From Acetobacteraceae bacterium (lineage in GTDB: Bacteria; Pseudomonadota; Alphaproteobacteria; Acetobacterales; Acetobacteraceae): a stretch of 34,710 bases of DNA. This document shows positions 23,145 to 31,353 of this stretch, piece by piece. Location: positions 1 to 34,710 of the forward strand of contig JADLHF010000093.1 in NCBI GenBank assembly GCA_020848935.1, in the 5' to 3' direction. Below the pieces are notes generated by a model. The model was given only the letters and a program-made list of their open reading frames with translations, did not search any database and was not told where the DNA came from. How positions within the stretch are numbered: the stretch's first letter is position 1; each line of letters starts with the position of its first letter. Position numbers and translations under genes: made by a program.

Positions 23145-23597
23145 CTACCGCAATGCCGCCGTGCTGTCATCCTCTCGCCGCCGCGCCAGCCACAAGGGCA
23201 GGCGGTGCCGCGCGCCGGGCTGGCCGAGGTCCAGCGCCGCCGGGCGCGCAGGCAGCACCCGCGCCAGGGCGGCGATGCGGCCAAAGGCGGGGCAGGCGGG
23301 GTCCAGCACCAGCGTGCCCTGGCCGGCGCGAATCGCCGCCATCGCGGCCCCGGGCGCATCGGCGCAGTCCAGCACGTCATCGCACGGCGTGGCCGCATGG
23401 GCCGCGCGCGCCTGCGCCACCAGGGCGCGCCACCACCCGGCGCCGGCAAAGACCCCAGCCCCCTCCGCCGACAGCAGGGTGACCGCACATCCTTCGGCCA
23501 GGGCGGCGGTTGCGTCGGCCAGGCTGTGGACAACCACCGCAGGCGCGGTGGCCAATCCGCCGACCGGTCTGAATTGTCGGGAAAACATGCTTGACAT
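23145..23597 (-). CDS. Conserved-looking hypothetical protein upstream of fba
   Basis: 150 residues from the ATG at 23597 (MSSMFSRQFRPVGG), with AGAGG 6 bases upstream. No family was recognised. It has alternating beta and helix segments such as APAVVVHSLADATAALAEGC, AVTLLSAEGAGVFAGAGWWR and QGTLVLDPACPAFGRIAALA, suggesting a small soluble Rossmann-like alpha/beta protein, with an Arg-rich tail. No signal peptide or membrane helix is seen. Coding quality is good, with consistent G/C third positions. The 58-bp gap to fba on the same strand suggests one transcript. The promoter region is shared with the divergent gene at 23652. Confidence 0.65.
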   Translation of the reverse strand: MSSMFSRQFRPVGGLATAPAVVVHSLADATAALAEGCAVTLLSAEGAGVFAGAGWWRALVAQARAAHAATPCDDVLDCADAPGAAMAAIRAGQGTLVLDPACPAFGRIAALARVLPARPAALDLGQPGARHRLPLWLARRREDDSTAALR

Positions 23598-23651
23598 ACA
23601 AACCTCTTGCCCTGAGTAATTCAAGTTCCATCGAATGCGGCGGAGGCGGGA

Positions 23652-23852
23652 TTGAGCGAAGCTGACGATGCCGAGGCAGCGGCGGCGCGGCTGGAGTCGG
23701 CGCTGGACCGGCTGGCCGCCCTGGCCGCCCGGCCGCGCACCGTGGTTGCGAATCCCGCGCCCAGCGCCGATCAAGGCGATGTTGTCGCGGCAGAATTGGC
23801 GGCCAGGCTCGATGGCCTGATTGCCCAGCTGCGCGATGCCCTGGCCGGCTGA
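23652..23852 (+). CDS. Small coiled-coil protein upstream of zapA
   Basis: 66 residues from a TTG start at 23652, preceded by GGAGG 6 bases upstream, which makes the rare start credible. The product MSEADDAEAAAARLESALDR then LAALAARPRTVV ... LAARLDGLIAQLRDALAG is Ala-rich and largely helical. It resembles the short coiled-coil (DUF4164-like) proteins that precede zapA in many alphaproteobacteria, where a link to cell division is assumed but not shown. It ends 71 bases before zapA on the same strand. Confidence 0.65.
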   Translation: MSEADDAEAAAARLESALDRLAALAARPRTVVANPAPSADQGDVVAAELAARLDGLIAQLRDALAG

Positions 23853-23923
23853 CGCATCGCGTCGCCCGCGTCTCAACACAGGGCCAAACATCGCAGGGCC
23901 ACGTATGGCCAGGGAGTACTGCC

Positions 23924-24280
23924 ATGCCCCAGGTGACCGTCCGGATCAATGGCTACAGCTACACCGTGGGCTGCGAGGAAGGGCAGGAACAGCACCTGTC
24001 CGCGATGGCCCATGAGGTGGAAAACCGCATCGACAGCATCAAGGCGCTGGGCGGCCAGTCGGGCGAGGCGCGGCTGCTGGTGCTGGCTGCCCTGCTGATG
24101 GCCGACGAGCTGCACGACCTCAGGATCGAGGCCGATGCGATGCGCGCCACCGCCAGCCGCCCGGCGCGCGCCAAGAGCGACGGCGAGGCGGCGGCCAGGC
24201 GCCTGGCCCAGCTGGCGGCGCGCGCCGAACAGATCGCCGGCGAACTTGAGTTGCAGGGCAACCCCGCCGCGCCTAGATAG
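23924..24280 (+). CDS. zapA: Cell division protein ZapA
   Basis: 118 residues. The N-terminal half is a typical ZapA fold (VTVRINGYSYTVGCEEGQEQ, HLSAMAHEVENRIDSIKALG, then LLVLAALLMADELHDL). The C-terminal half is a helical, Ala/Arg-rich coiled coil. ZapA is a cytoplasmic protein that cross-links FtsZ filaments and stabilises the Z-ring. The 6S RNA gene begins right after its stop codon and the folate gene follows, the standard zapA-ssrS-fthC order of proteobacteria, which supports all three calls. Confidence 0.93.
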   Translation: MPQVTVRINGYSYTVGCEEGQEQHLSAMAHEVENRIDSIKALGGQSGEARLLVLAALLMADELHDLRIEADAMRATASRPARAKSDGEAAARRLAQLAARAEQIAGELELQGNPAAPR

Positions 24281-24440
24281 GGACGGTGGAGCTGCCCGGT
24301 GCGTCAGGCACACCATCCCCAGGGCCAACTAGCACTCCCAGGGAGCTGGCTCTGTCGAGGCCCTGGTCTCGTTACCCGGCGCCCACCTGCTCACGCAGGC
24401 CTTGGGAGGATGAAGCGCCAACGGCCATGGTGGCTCCACA
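24281..24440 (+). ncRNA. ssrS: 6S RNA
   Basis: The region between zapA and the cyclo-ligase gene contains the alphaproteobacterial 6S core: AGGGCCAACTAGCACTCCCA, then GGGAGCTGGCTCTGTCGAGG, then CCCTGG, with a conserved ACCCGGC further on. A closing stem pairs GTGGAGC (24286-24292) with GCTCCAC (24433-24439). Internal hairpins include GTGC/GCAC near 24299-24311 and CCTGC/GCAGG in the 3' half. 6S RNA mimics an open promoter, binds sigma70-RNA polymerase and lowers housekeeping transcription in stationary phase. Ends are approximate. The 3' end overlaps the proposed start of the next gene by about 14 bases. Confidence 0.9.
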
Positions 24441-25053
24441 CATTCCCCTGAACGATCCCCCCGCCATTCACGATCTCCCGGCGGCCAAGCGCGCGGCGCG
24501 TGCCGCGGCGCTGGCGGTGCGCGACGGGTGCGATCCCGCGCTGGGGCGCCTGCTGGGCGAGCACCTTCTGGCCGAGATGCCGCCGCCGGCAGGGGCCGCG
24601 GTGGCTGGGTTCTGGCCACTGGGTGCCGAGATCAACATCCGGCCGCTGTTGGCCACCCTGCACGCGCGCGGCCATCAGGTTCTGCTGCCGGAAACGCCGC
24701 CGCGCGGCAACCCGTTGATCTTCCGTCTTTGGCAGCCGGGCATGACGATGCTGCCCGAACGCTTCGGCACGGTGCGGCCGACCGGCCCGGTGATGGTGCC
24801 GGACTGGCTGCTGGTGCCGCTGCTGGCGTTCGACCGGGCCGGGCGGCGCCTGGGCTATGGCGGCGGCTACTACGATCGCACCCTGGCGGGCATCCCGGGC
24901 GCGGTGGCGGTCGGCTGCGCCTGGGCGGCGCAGGAGATGGCCGAAGTGCCGGCCGACGCGCTGGATGCGCGGCTGGATGCAATCGCCACCGAATTGGGCG
25001 TCATCCGCATCGTGGCAGGCAGCGAGATGCCGGGCGGCGGGGACGTTGGCTGA
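24427..25053 (+). CDS. fthC: 5-formyltetrahydrofolate cyclo-ligase
   Basis: 208 residues from the ATG at 24427. The enzyme converts 5-formyl-THF to 5,10-methenyl-THF with ATP. Seen are the basic N-terminal helix LPAAKRAARAAALAVRDGCD, VAGFWPLGAEINIRPLL, QVLLPETPPRGNPLIF, and the diagnostic C-terminal motif GRRLGYGGGYYDRTLAGIPG. The frame is open further upstream, but that part is 6S RNA. The chosen ATG still lies in the closing stem of the RNA, so processing of 6S RNA and translation of this gene should compete. A later start would lose little of the domain. Confidence 0.92.
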   Translation: MVAPHIPLNDPPAIHDLPAAKRAARAAALAVRDGCDPALGRLLGEHLLAEMPPPAGAAVAGFWPLGAEINIRPLLATLHARGHQVLLPETPPRGNPLIFRLWQPGMTMLPERFGTVRPTGPVMVPDWLLVPLLAFDRAGRRLGYGGGYYDRTLAGIPGAVAVGCAWAAQEMAEVPADALDARLDAIATELGVIRIVAGSEMPGGGDVG

Positions 25054-25332
25054 TGCCGGCGAACTCCGGGCCTGCCGGAACGGGTTTCGCCGCCCTGGCC
25101 GCCGAGTTGGCCACCGAGCTGGACGCTGCCCTGGCATGCGCGCAAGGCGGGAGCGAAACCGCCCGCCACGAGGGTGCGCGGGGCGCGGTTGTGGGCTATC
25201 CGCTGCGCCGGCGTGCCGCGCGGCGAGGCGTGCGACCGGTTGCTGCAACTCCAGCCGAGCATGCTTATCGGCCGGTTCTGACCCCCTCGCCCGGCCAACC
25301 GCGCCACATTGCGCGCAAGATTAGGAAGCTTC
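25054..25332. other. 279-bp gap with an uncertain ORF
   Basis: An ATG at 25053 overlaps the fthC stop (TGATG) and opens a + frame to 25448, running antiphase into the next gene. Its first 35 residues (MPANSGPAGTGFAALAAELA then TELDAALACAQGG) look protein-like. The remainder is Arg-rich and implausible, and the frame cannot be real where it overlaps ymdB. The region may hold a short or frameshifted gene. Nothing was recognised on the other strand. AGGAAG at 25323-25328 is the ribosome binding site of the next gene. Confidence 0.3.
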
Positions 25333-26148
25333 ATGCGAATCCTGTTCCTTGGCGATGTCGTCGGCCGCTGCGGGCGCGACGCGCTGGTGGCCAAGCTGCC
25401 GGAGTTGAAAACCGCCCTGCGCGCGGAGTTGGTGGTGGTGAACGGTGAAAACGCCAGCCACGGTTTCGGCCTCGCCCCCGACATGGCCAGCGCCTTCTTC
25501 GCCGCCGGGGCCGATGTGATCACGCTGGGCAACCACGCCTGGGACCGCAAGGAACTCCTGCCCTACATTGCCGAGACCCCCCGCCTGATCCGCCCGCTCA
25601 ACTTCCCCCCCGGCACGCCCGGCGCCGGGGTCACCACCGTCGAACTGGCCGACGGCCGCCGCGCGGTGGTGGTCAACGCCATGGGCCGCCTGTTCATGGA
25701 CGCGCTCGATTGCCCGTTCCGCCTCACCGCCCAGGAATTGGCGAAATACAAGCTCGGCGCCTCGGTCGCTGCCATCGTGATCGACTTCCACGCCGAGGCG
25801 ACCAGCGAAAAGATGGCCTTCGCCCACAGCTTCGACGGCCAGGTCTCCCTGGTCGTCGGCACCCACACCCATTGCCCCTCGGCCGACCACCAGATCCTGC
25901 CCGGCGGCACCGCCTTCCAGTCCGACGCCGGCATGTGCGGCGACTACGACAGCGTGATCGGCATGCAGAAGGAGGGCGCCACCATCCGCTTCTGGCGCAA
26001 GATGCCCGGCGAACGCCTCACCCCCGCCGAAGGCGAAGCCACGCTCTGCGGCCTGTTCGTCATCACCAGCGACTCCACCGGCCTGGCCCAGGCGGTGGAA
26101 CCCGTGCGCCTGGGCGGGCGACTGTCGCAAGCCATGCCATCGGTGTAG
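25333..26148 (+). CDS. TIGR00282/YmdB-type metallophosphoesterase
   Basis: 271 residues from the ATG at 25333, with AGGAAG 4-9 bases upstream. All parts of the YmdB metallophosphoesterase fold are present: [92 protein letters not shown], and [14 protein letters not shown]. These supply the two-metal site (D, E/N, N-H, H, H-T-H). B. subtilis YmdB hydrolyses 2',3'- and 3',5'-cyclic nucleotides and affects biofilm formation; that activity is inferred here. It follows fthC and precedes yebC after a 268-bp repeat-filled gap. Confidence 0.92.
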   Translation: MRILFLGDVVGRCGRDALVAKLPELKTALRAELVVVNGENASHGFGLAPDMASAFFAAGADVITLGNHAWDRKELLPYIAETPRLIRPLNFPPGTPGAGVTTVELADGRRAVVVNAMGRLFMDALDCPFRLTAQELAKYKLGASVAAIVIDFHAEATSEKMAFAHSFDGQVSLVVGTHTHCPSADHQILPGGTAFQSDAGMCGDYDSVIGMQKEGATIRFWRKMPGERLTPAEGEATLCGLFVITSDSTGLAQAVEPVRLGGRLSQAMPSV

Positions 26149-26185
26149 AAGCCCCCGGCGCTGCGGCGGCGGACAGGAAGCAAGG

Positions 26186-26366
26186 CCAGGGCTCCGCCCT
26201 GGACCCGCCAGGGGGCCGAGCCCCCTGGACCCTCGGCTGTTCGCCTGCGGCGAGAGGGGCCAACTCGGTTGCCGCAACCACCCAGTCGGCCCCTCTCACC
26301 GCAGGCGAAAAAGTATGGGGTTCCAAGGGCTCTGCCCTTGGTGGGGTCCAGGGGCAAAGCCCCTGG
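26186..26366. repeat. Cluster of four GC-rich hairpin modules around a 22-bp stem
   Basis: Four perfect stem-loops share the form CCARGGG(n)C, a 3-base loop, then GCCC(n)YTGG. They are 26186-26192/26196-26202 (7 bp), 26208-26216/26220-26228 (9 bp), 26323-26330/26334-26341 (8 bp) and 26348-26355/26359-26366 (8 bp). Between the pairs lies a long inverted repeat, 26240-26261 with 26288-26309, 21 of 22 bases complementary, enclosing a 26-base loop. The cluster fills the gap between ymdB and yebC. The same module type occurs at 1480-1520 and 18901-18942, so it is a dispersed repeat family. Transcripts crossing it would be heavily structured. Confidence 0.75.
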
Positions 26367-26416
26367 CCTTCCCTTCCCGCTCGCTACCGCGCCAAGGTTT
26401 CGACAACGAGGGGCAC

Positions 26417-27166
26417 ATGGCCGGGCATTCGCAATTCAAGAACATCATGCACCGCAAGGGTGCGCAGGACGCCAAGCGGGCGAAGGTCTTCGCCAAGCTG
26501 ATCCGCGAGATCACCGTGGCCGCGCGCGGCGGCCTGCTGGATCCCGCCGCCAATCCGCGCCTGCGCGCCGGCGTGCTGGCGGCGCTGAAGCAGAACATGA
26601 CCCGCGACGCCATTGATCGCGCGATCAAGAAGGCCTCCGGCGCCCAGCAGGGCGAGGATTACGTGGAGGTGCGCTACGAGGGCTACGGCCCCCACGGCGT
26701 GGCGGTGATCGTCGAGGCGTTGACCGACAACCGCAACCGCACCGCGTCGGACATCCGCGCCGCCTTCGCCAAGCATGGCGGCGCATTGGGCGAGACCAAC
26801 GCCGTTTCTTTTCTGTTCTCACGGCTCGGCGTGGTGCGCTATCCCGCAGGCGTGGCCAGCGAGGAGGCGATGCTGGAGGCGGCGATCGAGGCCGGGGCGG
26901 AGAATGCCGAGAGCGGGCCGGACGGGCATGAGGTGACCATGCCGGTGGAGGATCTGTTCGCGGTGCGCGACGCCCTGGAAGCGCGGTTCGGCGCCCCGGA
27001 ATCGGCCAGGCTGGAATGGCGCCCGACAACCACGGTCAACCTGGACGAGGAGCGCGCGGCGGCGATGCTGAAGCTGCTGGACGTGCTGGAGGACAATGAC
27101 GACGTGCAGAATGTGTGGGCGAATTTCGAGGTGGACGAGGCGGTGATGGCGAAGCTGTCGGCGTGA
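26417..27166 (+). CDS. yebC: YebC/PmpR family DNA-binding regulator
   Basis: 249 residues from the ATG at 26417. The N-terminus [20 protein letters not shown] then [12 protein letters not shown] is the hallmark of the family, and [20 protein letters not shown], then [17 protein letters not shown], is equally conserved. YebC proteins are DNA-binding regulators in some species, and recent work implicates relatives in relieving proline-related translation stalls (TACO1/YebC). They sit beside ruvC in very many proteobacteria, as here (ends 1 base into the ruvC start). A longer in-frame start upstream falls in the hairpin repeats and is rejected. Confidence 0.95.
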   Translation: MAGHSQFKNIMHRKGAQDAKRAKVFAKLIREITVAARGGLLDPAANPRLRAGVLAALKQNMTRDAIDRAIKKASGAQQGEDYVEVRYEGYGPHGVAVIVEALTDNRNRTASDIRAAFAKHGGALGETNAVSFLFSRLGVVRYPAGVASEEAMLEAAIEAGAENAESGPDGHEVTMPVEDLFAVRDALEARFGAPESARLEWRPTTTVNLDEERAAAMLKLLDVLEDNDDVQNVWANFEVDEAVMAKLSA

Positions 27167-27663
27167 TGATCCGCCTGTTGGGCATCGATCCCGGGCTGCG
27201 CTTCACCGGCTGGGGCATGCTGGAGGTGGACGGCAACCGCCTGCGCCACCTCGGCGACGGGGTGATCGCCACCGACAGCGCCGATAGCGTGCCGGATCGG
27301 CTGAAGATGCTGCACGACGCGCTCGGCGCGGTGATGGACGCATGGCAGCCCGACGAGGCCGCCGTGGAGGAGACCTACGTCAACCGCAATGGCTCCGCGA
27401 CCCTCAAGCTCGGCTATGCCCGCGGCGTGGCGCTGCTGGCCCCGGCCCTGCGCGGCATCGTGGTGGCGGAATACGGCGCCAAGACGGTGAAGCTGAGCGT
27501 TGTCGGCACCGGCGGCGCAGACAAGGATCAGGTCCAGGCCATGGTGCGCCGCCTCCTGCCCGGCGCGGTGCTGAAACGCGCCGATGCGGCCGATGCGCTG
27601 GCGGTGGCAATCTGCCATGCCCACCATCGCGCCAGCCGGATGAAATGGACCGCCGTCCAATGA
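27166..27663 (+). CDS. ruvC: Holliday junction endonuclease RuvC
   Basis: 165 residues from the ATG at 27166 (TGATG overlap with yebC; a GTG one codon earlier is possible). RuvC is the dimeric resolvase that nicks Holliday junctions symmetrically. The RNase H-like catalytic acids are in place: D8 in [15 protein letters not shown]68 in AAVEETYVN, and D140/D143 in [15 protein letters not shown]. The length is slightly shorter than the 173 of E. coli. Its stop overlaps the ruvA start (ATGA), so the two are translationally coupled. Confidence 0.97.
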   Translation: MIRLLGIDPGLRFTGWGMLEVDGNRLRHLGDGVIATDSADSVPDRLKMLHDALGAVMDAWQPDEAAVEETYVNRNGSATLKLGYARGVALLAPALRGIVVAEYGAKTVKLSVVGTGGADKDQVQAMVRRLLPGAVLKRADAADALAVAICHAHHRASRMKWTAVQ

Positions 27664-28256
27664 TCGCGAAACTCACCGGGCGGATCGAGCAGATCGAGGC
27701 GGATCGCTGCATCGTCGATGTCAACGGCGTCGGCTACCTGGTCAACGCCTCCACCCGCACCCTGGCCGCCCTGCCGCCGGGGCAGGCGGCGTCCCTGCTG
27801 ATCGAAACCCATGTCCGCGAGGACGCCATTGTTCTCTATGGATTTTCCGAAAGCGCCGAGCGCGAATGGTTCCGCGTCCTGACCACCGTCCAGGGTGTCG
27901 GCGCGAAAGTGGCGCTCAACATCCTCTCGGCGCTCGCCCCGCGCGAACTGATCGCCGCCATCCAGTCCGGCGACCGCGGCGCACTCACCCGCGCGCCCGG
28001 CGTCGGCGCAAAACTGGCGGTGCGGCTGCTGACCGAATTGCGCGAGAAGGCCGGCGCGATGCCCGCTGGCATAGGTTTCTCCCCGGTCCTCCCGCCGGCC
28101 GGCGGGGTCGAGGCCGACGCGCTCTCGGCTCTCCTCCATCTCGGCTATCGCCGCGCCGAAGCCCAGGCCGCGATCGCCAAGGCACTGGCGCGGCTGGGTG
28201 ACGATGCGGCGCTCGATGCCGTGATCCGTGATGGGCTCAAGGAGCTTGCGCGGTGA
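27660..28256 (+). CDS. ruvA: Holliday junction DNA helicase subunit RuvA
   Basis: 198 residues from the ATG at 27660. RuvA tetramers bind the junction and load the RuvB motor. Domain I (OB fold) is [20 protein letters not shown] then VNGVGYLVN, with [20 protein letters not shown]. Domain II carries the two helix-hairpin-helix motifs [16 protein letters not shown] and [20 protein letters not shown]. Domain III, the RuvB-contacting C-terminus, is [20 protein letters not shown] then AIAKAL. An intergenic inverted-repeat element separates it from ruvB, so the usual ruvA-ruvB junction is interrupted by 187 bp. Confidence 0.97.
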   Translation: MIAKLTGRIEQIEADRCIVDVNGVGYLVNASTRTLAALPPGQAASLLIETHVREDAIVLYGFSESAEREWFRVLTTVQGVGAKVALNILSALAPRELIAAIQSGDRGALTRAPGVGAKLAVRLLTELREKAGAMPAGIGFSPVLPPAGGVEADALSALLHLGYRRAEAQAAIAKALARLGDDAALDAVIRDGLKELAR

Positions 28257-28275
28257 CGAAGGCAAGGGGAAGTCT

Positions 28276-28415
28276 TCTTTTTGTGAACAAAAAGAAGCAA
28301 AAAAACTTTATTCATAAGATCTCGGCACGACCACAGCCGTCGGGCAATAGGGCCCCAATCTTTCCGCGTGGCCATGAGCGAAGTTTTTTTGCTTCTTTTT
28401 GTTCACAAAAAGAAG
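28276..28415. repeat. AT-rich inverted-repeat element, copy 2, between ruvA and ruvB
   Basis: A 140-bp element has two 42-base arms (28276-28317 and 28374-28415) that are 39 of 42 bases complementary, separated by a 56-base GC-normal centre. Each arm begins with a 24-base near-palindrome with 11-bp half-sites (CTTCTTTTTGT facing ACAAAAAGAAG) and then CAAAAAAACTT. The same order of parts occurs at 7376-7482. Its A/T content contrasts sharply with its flanks. It has the form of a MITE or REP-type mobile or structural repeat. No transposase or target-site duplication is evident. It could terminate ruvCA transcription. Confidence 0.78.
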
Positions 28416-28443
28416 TGCTTCCTCCCCCTTCCGGCTTGCTGGC

Positions 28444-29478
28444 ATGAGCGACCGCACCGTCTCCCCCGTCCGCGCCGAGGAGGACGCCGCCGAGGCTTCC
28501 CTCCGCCCGCAGACCCTGGCCGACTTCACCGGCCAGAAGGCCAGCCGCGAGAACCTCGCGGTATTCATCGAGGCCGCCCGGCATCGCGGCGAAGCGCTTG
28601 ATCATGTTCTTCTTCACGGCCCGCCTGGCCTGGGCAAGACCACGCTGGCGCAGATCGTGGCGCGTGAGCTGGGCGTCGGCTTCCGCGCCACTTCCGGCCC
28701 GGTGATCCAGCGCGCTGGCGACCTTGCCGCAATCCTGACCAATTTGCAGCCGCGCGACGTGCTGTTCATCGACGAGATCCACCGCCTGCAACCGGCGATC
28801 GAGGAAATCCTCTATCCCGCGATGGAGGATTTCCAACTCGACCTGATCATCGGCGAAGGTCCGGCGGCAAGATCGGTGCGCATCGACCTCGCGCCCTTCA
28901 CTTTGGTCGGCGCCACCACCCGCGCCGGCCTTCTCGCCACCCCGCTGCGCGACCGCTTCGGCATCCCGCTGCGGCTGGTGTTCTACACCCCGGACGAGCT
29001 GGAGTTCATTGTCAGCCGCGGCGCGCAGAAGCTTGGATTCGCGCTCACCGCGGAAGGTGCGCGCGAAATCGCCCACCGCTCCCGCGGCACCCCGCGCATC
29101 GCCGGGCGGCTGCTGCGCCGGGTGCGCGACTTTGCCCTGGTGCAGAAGGACACGCCGGTCACGCGCGAAATCGCCGATGCCGCCCTGCTGCGCCTGGAAG
29201 TGGACCGGCTCGGGCTGGACGCCATGGACCGCCGGTATCTGCGGCGCATGGCCGAGCATCACGGCGGTGGGCCGGTGGGCGTGGAAACCCTGGCCGCCGC
29301 CCTCGCAGAAGCGCGCGACACACTGGAAGACGTGATCGAGCCCTATTTGATCCAGGAGGGCCTGATGCTGCGCACCAGCCGCGGCCGCATGCTGGGCGAG
29401 CGCGGCTGGCGCCATCTCGGCCTTGCGCCCCCGTCCGGGCCGCAGGCGGTGCTCGATCTGTTGCGGGACGAGGAATGA
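28444..29478 (+). CDS. ruvB: Holliday junction DNA helicase motor RuvB
   Basis: 344 residues from the ATG at 28444. An in-frame start 15 codons earlier lies inside the repeat element. RuvB is the hexameric AAA+ ATPase that drives branch migration. It shows the family N-terminus [13 protein letters not shown], Walker [10 protein letters not shown] (59-67), Walker [11 protein letters not shown], sensor 1 GATTRAG, the arginine finger region PLRDRFGI, and the C-terminal winged helix ([38 protein letters not shown]). There is no good Shine-Dalgarno before the ATG, perhaps because the repeat element replaced it. The stop overlaps ybgC as ATGA. Confidence 0.97.
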   Translation: MSDRTVSPVRAEEDAAEASLRPQTLADFTGQKASRENLAVFIEAARHRGEALDHVLLHGPPGLGKTTLAQIVARELGVGFRATSGPVIQRAGDLAAILTNLQPRDVLFIDEIHRLQPAIEEILYPAMEDFQLDLIIGEGPAARSVRIDLAPFTLVGATTRAGLLATPLRDRFGIPLRLVFYTPDELEFIVSRGAQKLGFALTAEGAREIAHRSRGTPRIAGRLLRRVRDFALVQKDTPVTREIADAALLRLEVDRLGLDAMDRRYLRRMAEHHGGGPVGVETLAAALAEARDTLEDVIEPYLIQEGLMLRTSRGRMLGERGWRHLGLAPPSGPQAVLDLLRDEE

Positions 29479-29891
29479 CCCCGCATCGGTACACAAAGCG
29501 CGTGTATTATGACGATACCGACGCCGGCGGCATCGTGTACCACGCCAATTATCTTCGCTTCGCCGAACACGCGCGCACCGAGGCGTTGCGCGAGATGGAT
29601 GTTCCGCATGCAGAAATGTCGGCGCAACATGGCCTATTCTTCATGGTGCGCCGCATCAAAGTGGACTATCTGGCACCTGCGCGGCTGGACGACTCGCTAT
29701 GCGTCGAGACCACCACCCTGGCCGTTGGCGCCGCCAGCGTCGATCTGCGCCAGGATGTGATACGCGCGGCCGACGCCGTGCTGCTGGCGCGGCTGGAACT
29801 GCAACTGGTGTGCGGGCGGCTCGCCGACCAGCGCCCGGCGCGCATCCCGCCACGCTGGCGCGATGCGATGCGCCGGATGGCGCAACCGTGA
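29475..29891 (+). CDS. ybgC: Tol-Pal-associated acyl-CoA thioesterase YbgC
   Basis: 138 residues, a hotdog-fold 4HBT thioesterase. The catalytic aspartate is D16 in [20 protein letters not shown], the diagnostic YbgC motif. [19 protein letters not shown] follows. YbgC hydrolyses short or longer acyl-CoA or acyl-ACP in the cytoplasm and is genetically tied to the Tol-Pal system, though its purpose there is unsettled. It overlaps ruvB by 4 bases and is separated from tolQ by 101 bp carrying a 12-bp perfect hairpin. The ruvB-ybgC-tolQ order is common in alphaproteobacteria. Confidence 0.95.
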   Translation: MTPHRYTKRVYYDDTDAGGIVYHANYLRFAEHARTEALREMDVPHAEMSAQHGLFFMVRRIKVDYLAPARLDDSLCVETTTLAVGAASVDLRQDVIRAADAVLLARLELQLVCGRLADQRPARIPPRWRDAMRRMAQP

Positions 29892-29935
29892 TCGCCGCGG
29901 TCACCGCGTGGCCGCGGCATGGGCTTATTGGCACC

Positions 29936-29963
29936 ACGATCCGCGGGTAGGCCCGCGGATCGT
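29936..29963 (+). terminator. 12-bp perfect hairpin between ybgC and tolQ
   Basis: ACGATCCGCGGG (29936-29947) and CCCGCGGATCGT (29952-29963) pair perfectly around a TAGG tetraloop. There is no T-tract after it, so classic intrinsic termination is unlikely. It could be a weak terminator, an mRNA-stabilising end for ybgC, or an attenuator setting the tolQ level. It lies 30 bases before the proposed tolQ start. Confidence 0.5.
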
Positions 29964-29992
29964 ATCGTGACCGGGATTGAAGGGACTGGACC

Positions 29993-30745
29993 GTGGATCG
30001 AGCCGTGGACGCGGTGAAGCTGGGGGCGGGCACCGACATGTCGCTGCTGGGGTTGTTCCTCCAGGCCGACTTGGTGGTGAAGATCGTCATGCTGATGCTG
30101 ATCGTCGCCAGTGTTTGGGTATGGGCCATCGTGTTCGAGAAGGTCACCAGCCTGCGCCGCGCCAACCGCGCCGCCGATGGGTTTGACGACCGGTTCTGGT
30201 CCGGCGGCAGCCTGGACGAGTTGTTCGAGGCCGAGGGCGCCAAGCCCGTCCACCCGATGGCCGCGGTGTTCGGCGCGGCGATGACCGAATGGCGCCGCAG
30301 CACCCGCGCCGCGGGGGCCGACATCGCCTATGGATTTGCCCGCGAGCGGGTGGAGCGGGCGATGAACGTCACCATCCAGCGCGAGATGGAGGCGATGGAG
30401 AAGTGGATGATCTTCCTCGCCTCGGTCGGCTCGACGGCGCCGTTCATCGGGCTGTTCGGCACCGTCTGGGGCATCATGAACAGCTTCTCGGCCATCGCGC
30501 AGATGCAGAACACCAATCTCGCCGTGGTGGCGCCGGGTATTGCCGAGGCGCTGTTCGCCACCGCGATGGGCCTGATCGCCGCCATCCCCGCGGTGCTGGC
30601 CTACAACAAGATCAGCACCGACCTCGCCCGCCTGGCCGCCCGGCTGGAGGGGTTCGCGGTCGAATTCGGCGCCATCCTGTCGCGCCAGTCCGAAGCCAGC
30701 CTGGCGGACGGCCCCGCCGGCAGCGGCGGCCGGGCGCGGGGCTGA
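29993..30745 (+). CDS. tolQ: Tol-Pal system proton channel TolQ
   Basis: 250 residues from a GTG at 29993, with AAGGGA upstream. The ATG at 30038 (MSLLGLFLQADLVVK) is a strong alternative that matches most TolQ starts. Three membrane helices are seen: VKIVMLMLIVASVWVWAIVF, then FLASVGSTAPFIGLFGTVWG and LFATAMGLIAAIPAVLAYN. TM2/TM3 carry the channel threonines. TolQ with TolR uses the proton gradient to energise TolA, pulling Pal and the outer membrane inward at the division site. It is followed 4 bases later by tolR. Confidence 0.95.
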   Translation: MDRAVDAVKLGAGTDMSLLGLFLQADLVVKIVMLMLIVASVWVWAIVFEKVTSLRRANRAADGFDDRFWSGGSLDELFEAEGAKPVHPMAAVFGAAMTEWRRSTRAAGADIAYGFARERVERAMNVTIQREMEAMEKWMIFLASVGSTAPFIGLFGTVWGIMNSFSAIAQMQNTNLAVVAPGIAEALFATAMGLIAAIPAVLAYNKISTDLARLAARLEGFAVEFGAILSRQSEASLADGPAGSGGRARG

Positions 30746-30749
30746 GGCG

Positions 30750-31328
<579 letters not shown>

Positions 31329-31353
31329 GCGGCACACAACAGGGGTTCCGGCG

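Noticed and set aside
27115-27165. Longer ruvC N-terminus starting at 27115
   Set aside because: The extension lies inside yebC and is Gly-rich. RuvC begins immediately before the LLGIDPG catalytic motif.
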